A stretch of DNA of 7,834 bases from Bacteroidota bacterium (lineage in GTDB: Bacteria > Bacteroidota > Kryptoniia > Kryptoniales > JAKASW01): contig JAJYGB010000087.1 of the NCBI GenBank assembly GCA_021785235.1, positions 1 to 7,834 of the forward strand, in the 5' to 3' direction. The translations under genes and the position numbers were made by a program. The notes beneath the pieces were generated by a model that did no database searches, was not told the DNA's origin, and was given only the letters and a program-made list of their open reading frames with translations. Below are positions 1 to 6,758 of the stretch, piece after piece; the stretch's first letter is position 1, and every line of letters starts with the position of its first letter.

Positions 1-121
1 AGCAAGAGAAAATGGACAGGTAGGACTGTCACTGTACCATGAAAGAGTTGAGCGTTCTTTCTTTTCTCTTGATTGAAAAGATGGACCCGTAGATCGATCC
101 AGGCTGCGGGCTAGTTCCAAG

Positions 122-156
122 CGAAGCGTCATCCCCCGCGCGAGGACCGCGCTTCG
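122..156. repeat. Inverted repeat CGAAGCG / CGCTTCG
   Basis: Perfect 7-base arms at 122-128 and 150-156 enclose 21 bases rich in C and G (CCCCCGCGCGAGG). It could be an RNA hairpin at the 3' end of the signalling transcript or part of a decayed intergenic repeat. There is no T run on either side. Confidence 0.4.
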
Positions 157-223
157 AGAGAAGAGCCTCACCGCCAGGCAGAAGCTAAACAATTGACGTA
201 GATGCACTGAGGGGGAGAAGAGA

Positions 224-256
224 GATACACGGAGAAAAGCAAATACTCTCTGTATC
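224..256 (-). terminator. Stem-loop, possible terminator of the signalling operon
   Basis: GATACACGGAG (224-234) pairs with CTCTCTGTATC (246-256): an 11-position stem with one C/C mismatch and one G-T pair, and an 11-base loop. It lies about 110 bases after the stop of the last operon gene on the minus strand. On that strand it is followed by a pyrimidine-rich TCTCTTCTCC stretch rather than a clean T run, so the terminator call is tentative. Confidence 0.3.
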
Positions 257-364
257 GCTCATTGAAATGCTCGAGCCCAAACATAATCCTTTTGCCAATC
301 AGTTAAATCCGTGTTACCCCTTTCCCATCTAAACGCACCGACTCGCGTCCCTGCGTAAGGGCGG

Positions 365-2320
365 CTACGAGTTAGTCTTGTTCCCATCGAGCGCTTTCCG
401 AATGATTTTTAATACTTCGGAAACCCTGTATGGCTTGCTCACAAAGCCGTCGGCGCGTGACTCTTCCAGCCTGTGTTTTTCAGCGGGGTCGACGAATCCG
501 CTCGCTAGGATAACCTTCACGTCAGGCGTATCCTGCTTTATCCTTTTTGTCACCTCCATGCCGTCAAGCCCAGGAAGCCCTATATCGGACACGACGAGAG
601 CGACATTTGGGTTGGCGGCGATCGAAGCCAATGCCTCGATGCCGCTTGCCGCTGTGATGACTTCGTAGCCGCTGTCCGACAAGACATCCCTCAGGAGTTC
701 CCTCAACATTTCCTCGTCTTCGACCACTAGCACCGTTTCGTTTCCACGGTTTACTGTCGAGGTGTCAGGGGAATCGCTCGCCGCTTTTCTCTCGGCCTCC
801 TCCACTGCCGGAAAGAGCAGCGTGAATGTCGATCCCTCCCCGGGTTTTGTCGATACATCGCTGAAACCGTTATGCTTTTTCATGACGCCGAAAACGGTGG
901 CCAGTCCGATGCCAGTTCCTTTTCCCGTATCCTTCGTTGTGAAGAAGGGTTCAAATATCCTAGAGAGCGTGGCGTCGTCCATTCCAATTCCCGTGTCACT
1001 AACCGAAGCGGTGACGTACGGCGTATTGCTCCCCGCGATGCCGTGTTTTCTGAGCATCTCTTCAGAAGCGATCCCGGTGGAGACTCTTAACTTTCCGCCC
1101 GTCGGCTTTCCGTCATTTCTGTCCATCATCGCGTCCCTCGCGTTAACGCACAGGTTCAGGACGCATTGGCTGATCTGGACATGATCCCCAAGCACAAGCG
1201 GGATATGCCTGTCTTGATTAAGCTCAGGTACAATCAGCTTAGGGAAGGTCTCGGATATGAGTTTGAATACTTCCGCGACCACTTCGTTTACATCAACGGG
1301 GACCAGTTCCAAATCCTGTTTTCGCGCGAACATAAGGAGTTGCCGGACAAGGCCTACCCCTCTTTTCGCCGCGCTCTCAATGGCGCTTACGCTCTGCGCC
1401 AGTTTTTGCTCATCGTGGTTGTGTTTTGTTATGAACGAAGAGTAACCGAGTATGATGCCAAGTATATTGTTGAAGTCATGGGCGATACCTCCCGCGAGGG
1501 TACCAAGGCTCTCCATTTTCTGTGCTTGCCTGAGGAGCGCTTCGGATTCAAGCCTTTCGGTCACGTCGCGGAAATTCGCGACTATTCCCCTGACTGCCGG
1601 GTCTGAGAGCATGTTTGAGAAAGTGGCCTCGAACCATCTCCATGAGCCGTCGCCATGGCGCGCCCTAAAGACGATTCGCCCCTGGGTGCCGGGCATCTTT
1701 GATATCCGCGCCACTTCGGCGCGCACGGACTGGATATCGTCGGGACTCATTATCTCGTATATGAGTCTCCCTTCCGGCTGGTAGTCGTTTCGGCCGAGGA
1801 TCCTGTCGTTGGCAGGGCTTGTCATAGTGACCCGCCCGTCGATATCGAACACTACCATGCCATCGTTGCTGTTTTCCATGAGGGCCCGAAACCTCTTGTC
1901 CCGCTCGCGGACACGATCTTCCGCCGTGTGTCTCTTCAATTTTTCTTCTCTTTCCTTAAGCGCCCGCGTCACCGCAGGGATAAGCCTCGACATCTTTGTC
2001 TTCAGCACATAGTCAGTGCAACCGTTAAGGAGCGATTCTATCGAGTAATCCTCGCCCACGGTACCGGAGACAAATATGAAAGGGATATCGGGATAGTTGT
2101 CATGCACATATTTTAGCGCCGATCTCCCGCTGTAGTTGGGAAGTGAGAAATCTGAAATCACGAGGTCAAAAAGCTCGTCACGAAGAGCGCTGACGAAAGC
2201 CGATTCGGTATCGACCCTTTTGAATTCACAGATAAGCCCCGCCTCTTCAAGCGACGAACGGACCAGATGAGCATCGGGGATGTTGTCCTCCAGATGCAAG
2301 ACACGTATGGGATCGTTCAT
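365..2320 (-). CDS. Hybrid sensor histidine kinase, REC-PAS-HisKA-HATPase-REC
   Basis: A 651-residue soluble hybrid kinase. The N-terminal receiver (about 5-120) has the acidic pair E11/D12, phospho-acceptor D57 in VISDFSLP, S85 and K107; K107 sits in LKTK, without the usual following proline. A PAS domain spans about 140-256 and ends in FRDVTER. The dimerisation/phosphoacceptor helix has H281 in GGIAHDFNN. The ATPase domain shows the N-box (N393 in NARDAM), G1 DTGIGM (442-447), F-box FEPFFTTK and G2 GKGTGIGLA (466-474). A C-terminal receiver (about 529-645) has E534-D535-E536, D579 in VVSDIGLPG, S607 and K629-P630. All catalytic residues are present, so it should be active. There is no membrane segment or signal peptide, so it is cytosolic. 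It is the last gene of the minus-strand operon, 50 bases after the response regulator. The ATG start is supported by a TAAGGT ribosome site about 10 bases upstream. Family assignment is firm; the PAS ligand or signal is unknown. Confidence 0.95.
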   Translation of the reverse strand: MNDPIRVLHLEDNIPDAHLVRSSLEEAGLICEFKRVDTESAFVSALRDELFDLVISDFSLPNYSGRSALKYVHDNYPDIPFIFVSGTVGEDYSIESLLNGCTDYVLKTKMSRLIPAVTRALKEREEKLKRHTAEDRVRERDKRFRALMENSNDGMVVFDIDGRVTMTSPANDRILGRNDYQPEGRLIYEIMSPDDIQSVRAEVARISKMPGTQGRIVFRARHGDGSWRWFEATFSNMLSDPAVRGIVANFRDVTERLESEALLRQAQKMESLGTLAGGIAHDFNNILGIILGYSSFITKHNHDEQKLAQSVSAIESAAKRGVGLVRQLLMFARKQDLELVPVDVNEVVAEVFKLISETFPKLIVPELNQDRHIPLVLGDHVQISQCVLNLCVNARDAMMDRNDGKPTGGKLRVSTGIASEEMLRKHGIAGSNTPYVTASVSDTGIGMDDATLSRIFEPFFTTKDTGKGTGIGLATVFGVMKKHNGFSDVSTKPGEGSTFTLLFPAVEEAERKAASDSPDTSTVNRGNETVLVVEDEEMLRELLRDVLSDSGYEVITAASGIEALASIAANPNVALVVSDIGLPGLDGMEVTKRIKQDTPDVKVILASGFVDPAEKHRLEESRADGFVSKPYRVSEVLKIIRKALDGNKTNS

Positions 2321-2370
2321 ATCACATACCTTAATGAAGTGAGTGGAATATTGAACGTAAATAATCGGTC

Positions 2371-2814
2371 TTACGAGGAATGTGGCGGAATCTCGTTGAG
2401 GACGGCCCAGAAGGCTCCCACCTGTTTCACCGCGTCGACAAATTCCTCAAAGCTTACAGGCTTCACGACAAAAGCGTTGACGCCGAGATCGTAACTCCTC
2501 ACGAGATCCTTTTCCTCGCGGGATGAGGTGAGCACGACCACGGGGACTCTCTTGAGATCGGGATCGGACTTGATTTTTCTCAAGACTTCCAGTCCGTCGA
2601 CCTTCGGCATCTTGAGATCGAGGAGGATGACGGCCGGATTACCCGGCTTCCGTTGCGCGAATTCGCCGCGGCGGTAAAGATAGTCGAGCGCCTGCGCGCC
2701 GTCCCGGACGACGGCGATTTCATTCGCGATCCTGTATCCGCCGAGCGCTTCCAGCGTCAGCTCCACGTCGTTGGGATTATCTTCCGCAACGAGTATCGTC
2801 CTGATTTCATTCAT
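2371..2814 (-). CDS. Single-domain response regulator, Rcp1-like (CheY superfamily)
   Basis: A 147-residue protein made of one receiver domain and nothing else. Conserved residues are E11/D12 (metal binding), D66 in ILLDLKMPKVDG (phospho-acceptor), T96 in VVLTSS, and K118-P119 in AFVVKPVS. The inserted segment between helix 2 and strand 3 (YLYRRGEF, about 45-52) and the IKSDPDLKRVPVVVLTSS stretch are typical of the Rcp1-like subfamily, which usually partners phytochrome-type or PAS kinases. With no output domain, it probably shuttles phosphate or acts by protein contact. Its ATG lies inside the end of the upstream kinase gene (ATGAATGA overlap), and a GAGG ribosome site sits about 7 bases before it. 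This implies translational coupling and supports pairing with that kinase. Whether it passes phosphate on to the hybrid kinase downstream is an inference from gene order. Confidence 0.95.
   Translation of the reverse strand: MNEIRTILVAEDNPNDVELTLEALGGYRIANEIAVVRDGAQALDYLYRRGEFAQRKPGNPAVILLDLKMPKVDGLEVLRKIKSDPDLKRVPVVVLTSSREEKDLVRSYDLGVNAFVVKPVSFEEFVDAVKQVGAFWAVLNEIPPHSS
2807..2814 (-). promoter_or_regulatory. ATGAATGA stop-start overlap coupling kinase and regulator
   Basis: Read on the minus strand, ATGAATGA contains the start codon of the response regulator (ATG, 2814-2812) and the TGA stop of the kinase (2809-2807) in another frame. Together with the GAGG site in the end of the kinase gene, this is the usual layout for translational coupling and keeps the two partners in fixed ratio. 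Confidence 0.8.
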
Positions 2815-4336
2815 TATGCGCCTCAGCGATCTTATTCGGAAGTGAAAAATAGAATGTCGCGCCTTCGTTCAGTTTCGCCTCCGCCCAGGTCCTGCCGCCA
2901 TGGCGGCGGATTATTCTCCTGACGTTGGCAAGTCCGATCCCTACTCCGTCAAAATCCTCCTGCCTGTGGAGCCGTTGGAAAACCCCGAAGAGCTTGTCCG
3001 CGTATTCCATGTCGAACCCGACACCATTGTCGCGCACGAAGAAAATGAGTTGGTCCTCTTCTAACCGGGAGCCGAGTTGTATTTCCGCCCGCTCTTTCTT
3101 CCCGGTGTACTTGATGGCGTTTGAGACAAGATTCACAAAAACGAGTCTCAGCATCGCCGGATCCGCTCTGACGCTTGGAAGGGGATCGATCTGCCACTCC
3201 AACGTTCTTCCCGCCGTCTCGTTCTCGAATGCCGCGATAACCTCCCGTGCCATTTCCGCGGTATCGACAGTCGTCGAACGCATCTCGCTTCTTCCCATGC
3301 GCGAGAAGACGAGAAGCTCATCTATCAGAGTCCCCATGGTCCTGGCCGATGACGAAATCGTCTGTAAATATCGCGTGCTCTTTTCGTCAAGGGTGCCCGC
3401 CGTGTGTTTGCGCAGGAGGTCGACGAAACCGTCTATATGCCTCAGCGGCGCGCGGAGGTCATGGGAAACTGAATACGAAAAAGACTCCAACTCCTTGTTA
3501 GCCTCCTCCAGCTTCTCGGTCCGCACTTTGACTAGGCGCTCAAGTTCGTCGTGGCTCTTGTGCAATTCCTCGACCATCCTCTTCTCTTCCGTGACGTCTA
3601 TCGAGAGGACGAATACCCCCTCAGGCACGGGCTCGATGCTTAAGTCGAACCATGCGACCGTCCCGTCCGGGTATTCGAAGCGGTTCCGCATCTTGTGCGA
3701 AGTCCGTTTCTCGATGCAGGTCGTGAGGAGGCCAAACATCTCTGTGTTTTCGATTCCCGGATACACCTCCGTCATTTTCTTGCCGATGAGCGCGTCCTTC
3801 GGCATCCGACCGTGCTTCGCCGCCACGTCGTTGAGATAGACGTATCGGAACTCCCTGTCTAGGATTTGCCCCCCTTCCATCATGTTGTCGAGCGTCGACT
3901 TGTATCTCGCGTGCGCCGCTTCGAGTTCGCGCCGGGACCGCTTTTCCTCGCTTATGTCTCGGGCGATTCTCGACGAACCGACGATCCTTCCCGAAGAATC
4001 CTTAACGGGAGAGAGCGAGAGAGAAACTTCGATATTAGTGCCGTCTTTCCTGACTCGAATGGTTTCGTAAGGCGGGATGTCTTCACCATGGGAAAGGCGC
4101 GTTATTAACGCGATCTCTTCGTCTACCCGGTCGGGAGGGAAAATTAGCGTCATCGGTTTGCCGACGGCCTCCTCGGAGGTGTACCCGTAGATCCTTTCCG
4201 CGGCCGGGTTCCAGCTGTCTATCACGCTTTCTTTCGAAACTGTATATATCGCGTCGCTGGAGTACCTTACGATCGCACTTTCCCTTGACGCGCTTTCCCT
4301 GGGCCTCCTCTTGCCGGGGTTATCGTGCTTCGCCAT
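2807..4336 (-). CDS. PAS-PAS sensor histidine kinase, phytochrome-type transmitter
   Basis: A 509-residue soluble sensor kinase and first gene of the operon. PAS domain 1 spans about 20-130 and ends ARDISEEKR. PAS domain 2 spans about 140-252 and ends SIDVTEEKR. A charged, probably coiled-coil helix (253-284) leads into the phosphoacceptor helix with H292 in YSVSHDLRAPLRHIDGF. The ATPase domain has the N-box N406 in VNLVSNAIKYT, G1 DNGVGF (436-441), FGVFQRLHR (450-458), G2 GVGIGLA (464-470) and the HGGRTWAE signature near 479-486. This transmitter type is the one found in bacteriophytochromes and related PAS kinases. No GAF or PHY chromophore domain is present, so light sensing is not supported; the PAS domains could bind haem, flavin, a metabolite or nothing. 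There is no membrane segment. The ATG start gives a short basic leader before PAS 1; its ribosome site is weak (GAGAG about 8-12 bases upstream). Confidence 0.95.
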   Translation of the reverse strand: MAKHDNPGKRRPRESASRESAIVRYSSDAIYTVSKESVIDSWNPAAERIYGYTSEEAVGKPMTLIFPPDRVDEEIALITRLSHGEDIPPYETIRVRKDGTNIEVSLSLSPVKDSSGRIVGSSRIARDISEEKRSRRELEAAHARYKSTLDNMMEGGQILDREFRYVYLNDVAAKHGRMPKDALIGKKMTEVYPGIENTEMFGLLTTCIEKRTSHKMRNRFEYPDGTVAWFDLSIEPVPEGVFVLSIDVTEEKRMVEELHKSHDELERLVKVRTEKLEEANKELESFSYSVSHDLRAPLRHIDGFVDLLRKHTAGTLDEKSTRYLQTISSSARTMGTLIDELLVFSRMGRSEMRSTTVDTAEMAREVIAAFENETAGRTLEWQIDPLPSVRADPAMLRLVFVNLVSNAIKYTGKKERAEIQLGSRLEEDQLIFFVRDNGVGFDMEYADKLFGVFQRLHRQEDFDGVGIGLANVRRIIRRHGGRTWAEAKLNEGATFYFSLPNKIAEAHNE

Positions 4337-4357
4337 CTTATACGCTCTCTCGTTTTT

Positions 4358-4385
4358 TTTATACTGCTGCCCTCAGCGGTGCCAG
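4358..4385 (-). promoter_or_regulatory. Possible sigma-70-like promoter for the signalling operon
   Basis: On the minus strand, CTGGCA (4385-4380, four of six matches to TTGACA), a 16-base spacer and TATAAA (4363-4358, five of six matches to TATAAT) lie about 22 bases before the kinase start codon. A run of eight A follows from within the -10 box. The spacing would give a very short leader. The -35 box is weak and no experimental start is known. Confidence 0.35.
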
Positions 4386-4662
4386 CGTCAGCAACGAGGT
4401 TGTTTCAAGAAGTCTTTCAAATCGCCAGACGGATCAGTGGCACCGGCATTGCCCCAGATGAGATGCTGTATTCGCCTTTGAAAAACTTAGCCCCTTCAGG
4501 TATGAAAGTCAACGGTAGGTGGATCTATTATGCAATCACTAGATTCCTCGCTTCAGTCCTCATCACTCCCGCTTCCCTCGCTTTTAAGAGAAGGGCGCGG
4601 GGCTTGTCATGAGTCATGGTTCAACCCTTGACCCGGTCATGAACGCTTGCCGGCTAATTCCC

Positions 4663-4691
4663 TTGACTTTGGGGTCGGTGCAGTATATCTT
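4663..4691 (+). promoter_or_regulatory. Possible promoter upstream of the TPR gene
   Basis: TTGACT (4663-4668, five of six matches), a 17-base spacer and TATCTT (4686-4691, four of six), with an overlapping TATATC at 4684. It points toward the TPR gene but is about 325 bases from its start codon, so it would imply a long leader or an undetected small transcript. The call rests only on consensus resemblance. Confidence 0.25.
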
Positions 4692-4801
4692 CTCGACACC
4701 GGTCGCTCAGGAGCCGGAAGCTGCTGCACTTTCTCTCCAAAACCGGATCATCCAGGGCCCTCGCCGGGCGGTCTTCCATTCGCTTACATCATCATGAACT
4801 T

Positions 4802-4993
4802 TCAGGGAGCGTCGATGATGTATATCATTATCCCCGCAGTGACGATGAACGCCAGTACCATGCCCGTTCCTCCCCCTGATCCCATCCTCCCGCGAAAACA
4901 GTATGCTACAAACATAAACATGACACACGCTGGGACCGATACTAGCCATGAAGGGAAGCGGTGCCAGTTCGGTCGGCACTCAGCTTCATCAAA
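4802..4993 (-). other. Short open frame with membrane-like residues, possible small protein or gene remnant
   Basis: The minus-strand frame opens after a TAG (4996-4994) and runs 63 codons to TGA (4804-4802). It reads like two hydrophobic segments, WLVSVPACVMFMFVAYCF and MVLAFIVTAGIMIYII, joined by the polar glycine-rich loop RGRMGSGGGTG, and ends IDAP. The first ATG is at 4921-4919 and would give 39 residues, but no ribosome site precedes it, and upstream codons before that ATG also read plausibly (FDEAECRPNWHRFPSW). Either it is the tail of a decayed membrane protein gene, or the resemblance is chance. I do not recognise a family. Confidence 0.2.
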
Positions 4994-5015
4994 CTAAAAA
5001 GAAAGGATTGAGACC

Positions 5016-6455
5016 ATGAAAAATGCTATCATCGCGACAATTCTTCTAATCGTACTGGTGAACCTGTCGGCCGCTCAGAAGGCGAACGTAATGCCGATAA
5101 CTACCGCATCTAACGAGGCAAGGGAGCTTTTCATGAAGGGACTCGATAAGTTCGATAATGTTGAGCTCCCGGCCGCCGCCAAGTACTTCGACCAGGCAAT
5201 CGCTGAAGATCCTGATTTCGCGCTTGCTTACTGTTATCGTGCCGTCTCGGGCGGCGGTTCGCAGGTCATCAACAAGAACTTCGAGAAAGCGCGTTCTCTT
5301 GCAGGCAATGCTTCGAAGGGGGAGCAGCTTCTGATTTCCTATTTCGATGCCGGTTACAGAGGCAGGACTGTCGAGATGAAAAAAGATCTTGACAAGCTTG
5401 TCTCGATGTACCCCGGTGACAAACGCGTCATGTTGTACACGGCCTATTATTATTACGGCACTGAGAACTACAAAGAGGCGATCAAATACTTCAAGAAGGT
5501 CGCCTCGATCGACAAAAACTTCCCGCCCGCCTACAACATGCTCGGTTATTCCTACAGCGCCGTCGGGAACTTCAAATCAGCGGAACAATCGTTCAAGGAA
5601 TACATCCGCTTGAATCCGGACATGCCGAATCCTTACGATTCGTACGCGGAGCTGCTCCTCAAGATGGGGCGGTATGACGAATCGATAGCTCAATATCAGA
5701 AAGCACTCGACCTCGATGAAACATTCATCTCCGGCCTGTACGGCGTCGGCAACGCTCACCTGTTCAAGGGAAATTCAGAAGAGGCGAGGACACACTACGA
5801 CAAAGCACTTGCCGGAAGTAACTCGATAGACGATAAGCTGACGGCAATGTCCTACAAGGCTTGGTCATATCTGTTCGACGATAATCCGGACGATGCTGTT
5901 AGGACATTTGAGGAGAGGCGCTCTCTCGCCGAGAAGGAAAATCAGAGGACTTCCGCGTTCTATTCGGCTGCCTACGCCGGGTTGATCCAGTGCGAACTCG
6001 GTGATCCCTCGGATGGGTTGGCGAGATTGCAGGATATCTCCTCGAAGCTGGACAACGCCGATCTTACGACCGCCGAGAGAGAGAATCTTCGCGTGAACAT
6101 CGATTCGTGGCTCGCGTATGCGTACGCCGCAAATGACATGCTGGACGAAGCGGGAGCGACTGCAGACGCGTTTGCCGAGGAGATCGAGCCGCGCGGCAAC
6201 CCTGCCGAGAAGAAGACTCTCGAAATGCTTCTCGGCATAATCGACTACAAGAGCGGCAACTATGACGACGCGGTCGACCGGCTAAGCAAGCTGGAGCCGG
6301 ACCCGCTGATTATGTACCACCATGCGATGGCGCTAAATATGAAAGGAGACAAAGAAGGTTCCAGGGCTCTCCTCACAAAGATCTCCAACTGGAACAGGAA
6401 CGAGCTTTTCCTGGCAATGGTATGGACTAACACAAAATCCGCGCTGCGAAAGTAA
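5016..6455 (+). CDS. Exported tetratricopeptide-repeat protein
   Basis: A 479-residue protein with a Sec signal peptide: K2, a hydrophobic run IIATILLIVLV, and a likely cleavage near SAA-Q (18-21). The mature part is almost wholly helical repeats. Recognisable TPR units fall near 35-68, 136-169, 170-203, 204-237, 238-271 and 272-305, with weaker ones near 314-345 and 403-464. Typical spacing residues are visible, such as Y-N-x-L-G-Y in 173-178 and A-x-x-x-F-K/Y-K-A-L in several repeats. TPR arrays are protein-binding scaffolds; in the periplasm they often serve envelope assembly or surface complexes, but no partner is encoded here and no enzyme domain is seen. The ATG is preceded by AAGGA (5003-5007) at 8 bases, which fixes the start. 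It faces away from the kinase operon and is followed by 311 bases without a gene, so it is probably transcribed alone. Confidence 0.93.
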   Translation: MKNAIIATILLIVLVNLSAAQKANVMPITTASNEARELFMKGLDKFDNVELPAAAKYFDQAIAEDPDFALAYCYRAVSGGGSQVINKNFEKARSLAGNASKGEQLLISYFDAGYRGRTVEMKKDLDKLVSMYPGDKRVMLYTAYYYYGTENYKEAIKYFKKVASIDKNFPPAYNMLGYSYSAVGNFKSAEQSFKEYIRLNPDMPNPYDSYAELLLKMGRYDESIAQYQKALDLDETFISGLYGVGNAHLFKGNSEEARTHYDKALAGSNSIDDKLTAMSYKAWSYLFDDNPDDAVRTFEERRSLAEKENQRTSAFYSAAYAGLIQCELGDPSDGLARLQDISSKLDNADLTTAERENLRVNIDSWLAYAYAANDMLDEAGATADAFAEEIEPRGNPAEKKTLEMLLGIIDYKSGNYDDAVDRLSKLEPDPLIMYHHAMALNMKGDKEGSRALLTKISNWNRNELFLAMVWTNTKSALRK

Positions 6456-6562
6456 GCCTGAATTCTATGCGGTCTTCGAGTTTCCAATTCAACCAGCGAT
6501 CTGCTTTGGGAGGGGGCCGTGTCGGCGTCTCTCTTCAATCGTGACCGGTCCCCTTTCGTATC

Positions 6563-6585
6563 GCCGCTCTTGCTTGGCGAGCGGC
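6563..6585. terminator. GC-rich stem-loop GCCGCTC / GAGCGGC
   Basis: Perfect 7-base arms at 6563-6569 and 6579-6585 with a 9-base loop (TTGCTTGGC), about 110 bases after the TPR stop codon. The stem is strong, but no T run follows, so termination would need Rho or another factor. It abuts the palindrome at 6584-6595. Confidence 0.3.
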
Positions 6586-6595
6586 CATTAATGGC
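6584..6595. repeat. Perfect 12-base palindrome GCCATTAATGGC
   Basis: GCCATTAATGGC is exactly self-complementary. It lies about 85 bases upstream of the candidate -35 box of the lipoprotein gene. A dimeric regulator could bind such a site, but it overlaps the last bases of the GAGCGGC hairpin arm and may simply belong to that secondary structure. Confidence 0.35.
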
Positions 6596-6679
6596 AGCCG
6601 GATTTTGCTGGCAACATCATCGCCGGTACAATCGTCGGAGAGTACTGTTGGACTCGCCTTGTTGCTTCTTCTTTGTATT

Positions 6680-6707
6680 TTGACAAATTTACCCGAAGGA
6701 GAATATT
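6680..6707 (+). promoter_or_regulatory. Likely promoter of the lipoprotein gene
   Basis: A perfect -35 box TTGACA (6680-6685), a 16-base spacer and AATATT (6702-6707, four of six matches to TATAAT). The predicted transcript start would give a leader of about 50 bases before the start codon at 6767, with the ribosome site inside it. This is the best sigma-70-like match in the window. Confidence 0.45.
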
Positions 6708-6751
6708 TCCGGGCCGAAATCGGTTAAATCGAGCGGGGACCCGGGAAAAAG

Positions 6752-6758
6752 AAAGGAG
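6752..6758 (+). promoter_or_regulatory. Ribosome binding site AAAGGAG that fixes the lipoprotein start
   Basis: AAAGGAG ends 8 bases before the ATG at 6767. The alternative in-frame GTG at 6758 overlaps this ribosome site and would add only three residues before the signal peptide, so the ATG is preferred. Confidence 0.8.

Larger units (their letters stand above)
1..364. other. Non-coding region downstream of the signalling operon
   Basis: There is no credible gene here. Three inverted repeats can be seen: CTTTTC/GAAAAG around the loop TCTTGATT (61-80), CGAAGCG/CGCTTCG (122-128 with 150-156), and an 11-base arm pair at 224-256. The stretch 61-130 resembles, from memory, dispersed intergenic repeats of Bacteroidota-side genomes that carry a CTTGAT core and, elsewhere, GTCATCCC next to GCGAAGCG. 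A 17-codon frame from the ATG at 39 has no support. Confidence 0.5.
4337..5015. other. 679-base divergent intergenic region
   Basis: This region separates the minus-strand kinase operon from the plus-strand TPR gene. It holds the candidate operon promoter (4358-4385), a possible plus-strand promoter (4663-4691), a stretch at about 4540-4600 that resembles decayed dispersed repeats (AGATTCCTCGCTTC-like, then CCCT...AAGAGAAGGG), and a short minus-strand frame of membrane-like sequence (4802-4993). Several other short open frames have no ribosome site or protein-like composition. It is long enough to contain a lost gene or a small RNA, but nothing firm can be named. Confidence 0.6.

Noticed and set aside
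1166..1606. A 146-codon plus-strand frame opposite the hybrid kinase
   Set aside because: It lies across the HisKA/ATPase coding region, has no ribosome site and no protein-like composition; a shadow frame.
2925..3839. A 304-codon open frame on the plus strand, antisense to the PAS-PAS kinase
   Set aside because: It is very rich in Ser and Arg, has no domain-like pattern and mirrors codons of the intact kinase; the kinase motifs on the minus strand explain the open frame.
2807..4336. Light-sensing phytochrome function for the first kinase
   Set aside because: The transmitter is of the phytochrome type and the regulator is Rcp1-like, but no GAF or PHY domain and no chromophore-binding cysteine context is present, only two PAS domains.
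4325..4612. A 95-codon plus-strand frame with a signal-peptide-like N-terminus
   Set aside because: It starts at GTG without a ribosome site, overlaps the first codons of the kinase, and its hydrophobic start comes from the poly-T run; the rest has no recognisable pattern and crosses repeat-like sequence.
4609..4997. Two overlapping plus-strand frames of 62 and 116 codons before the TPR gene
   Set aside because: No ribosome sites and a composition rich in Pro, Ser and Thr without any motif; the 116-codon frame lies opposite the membrane-like minus-strand frame.
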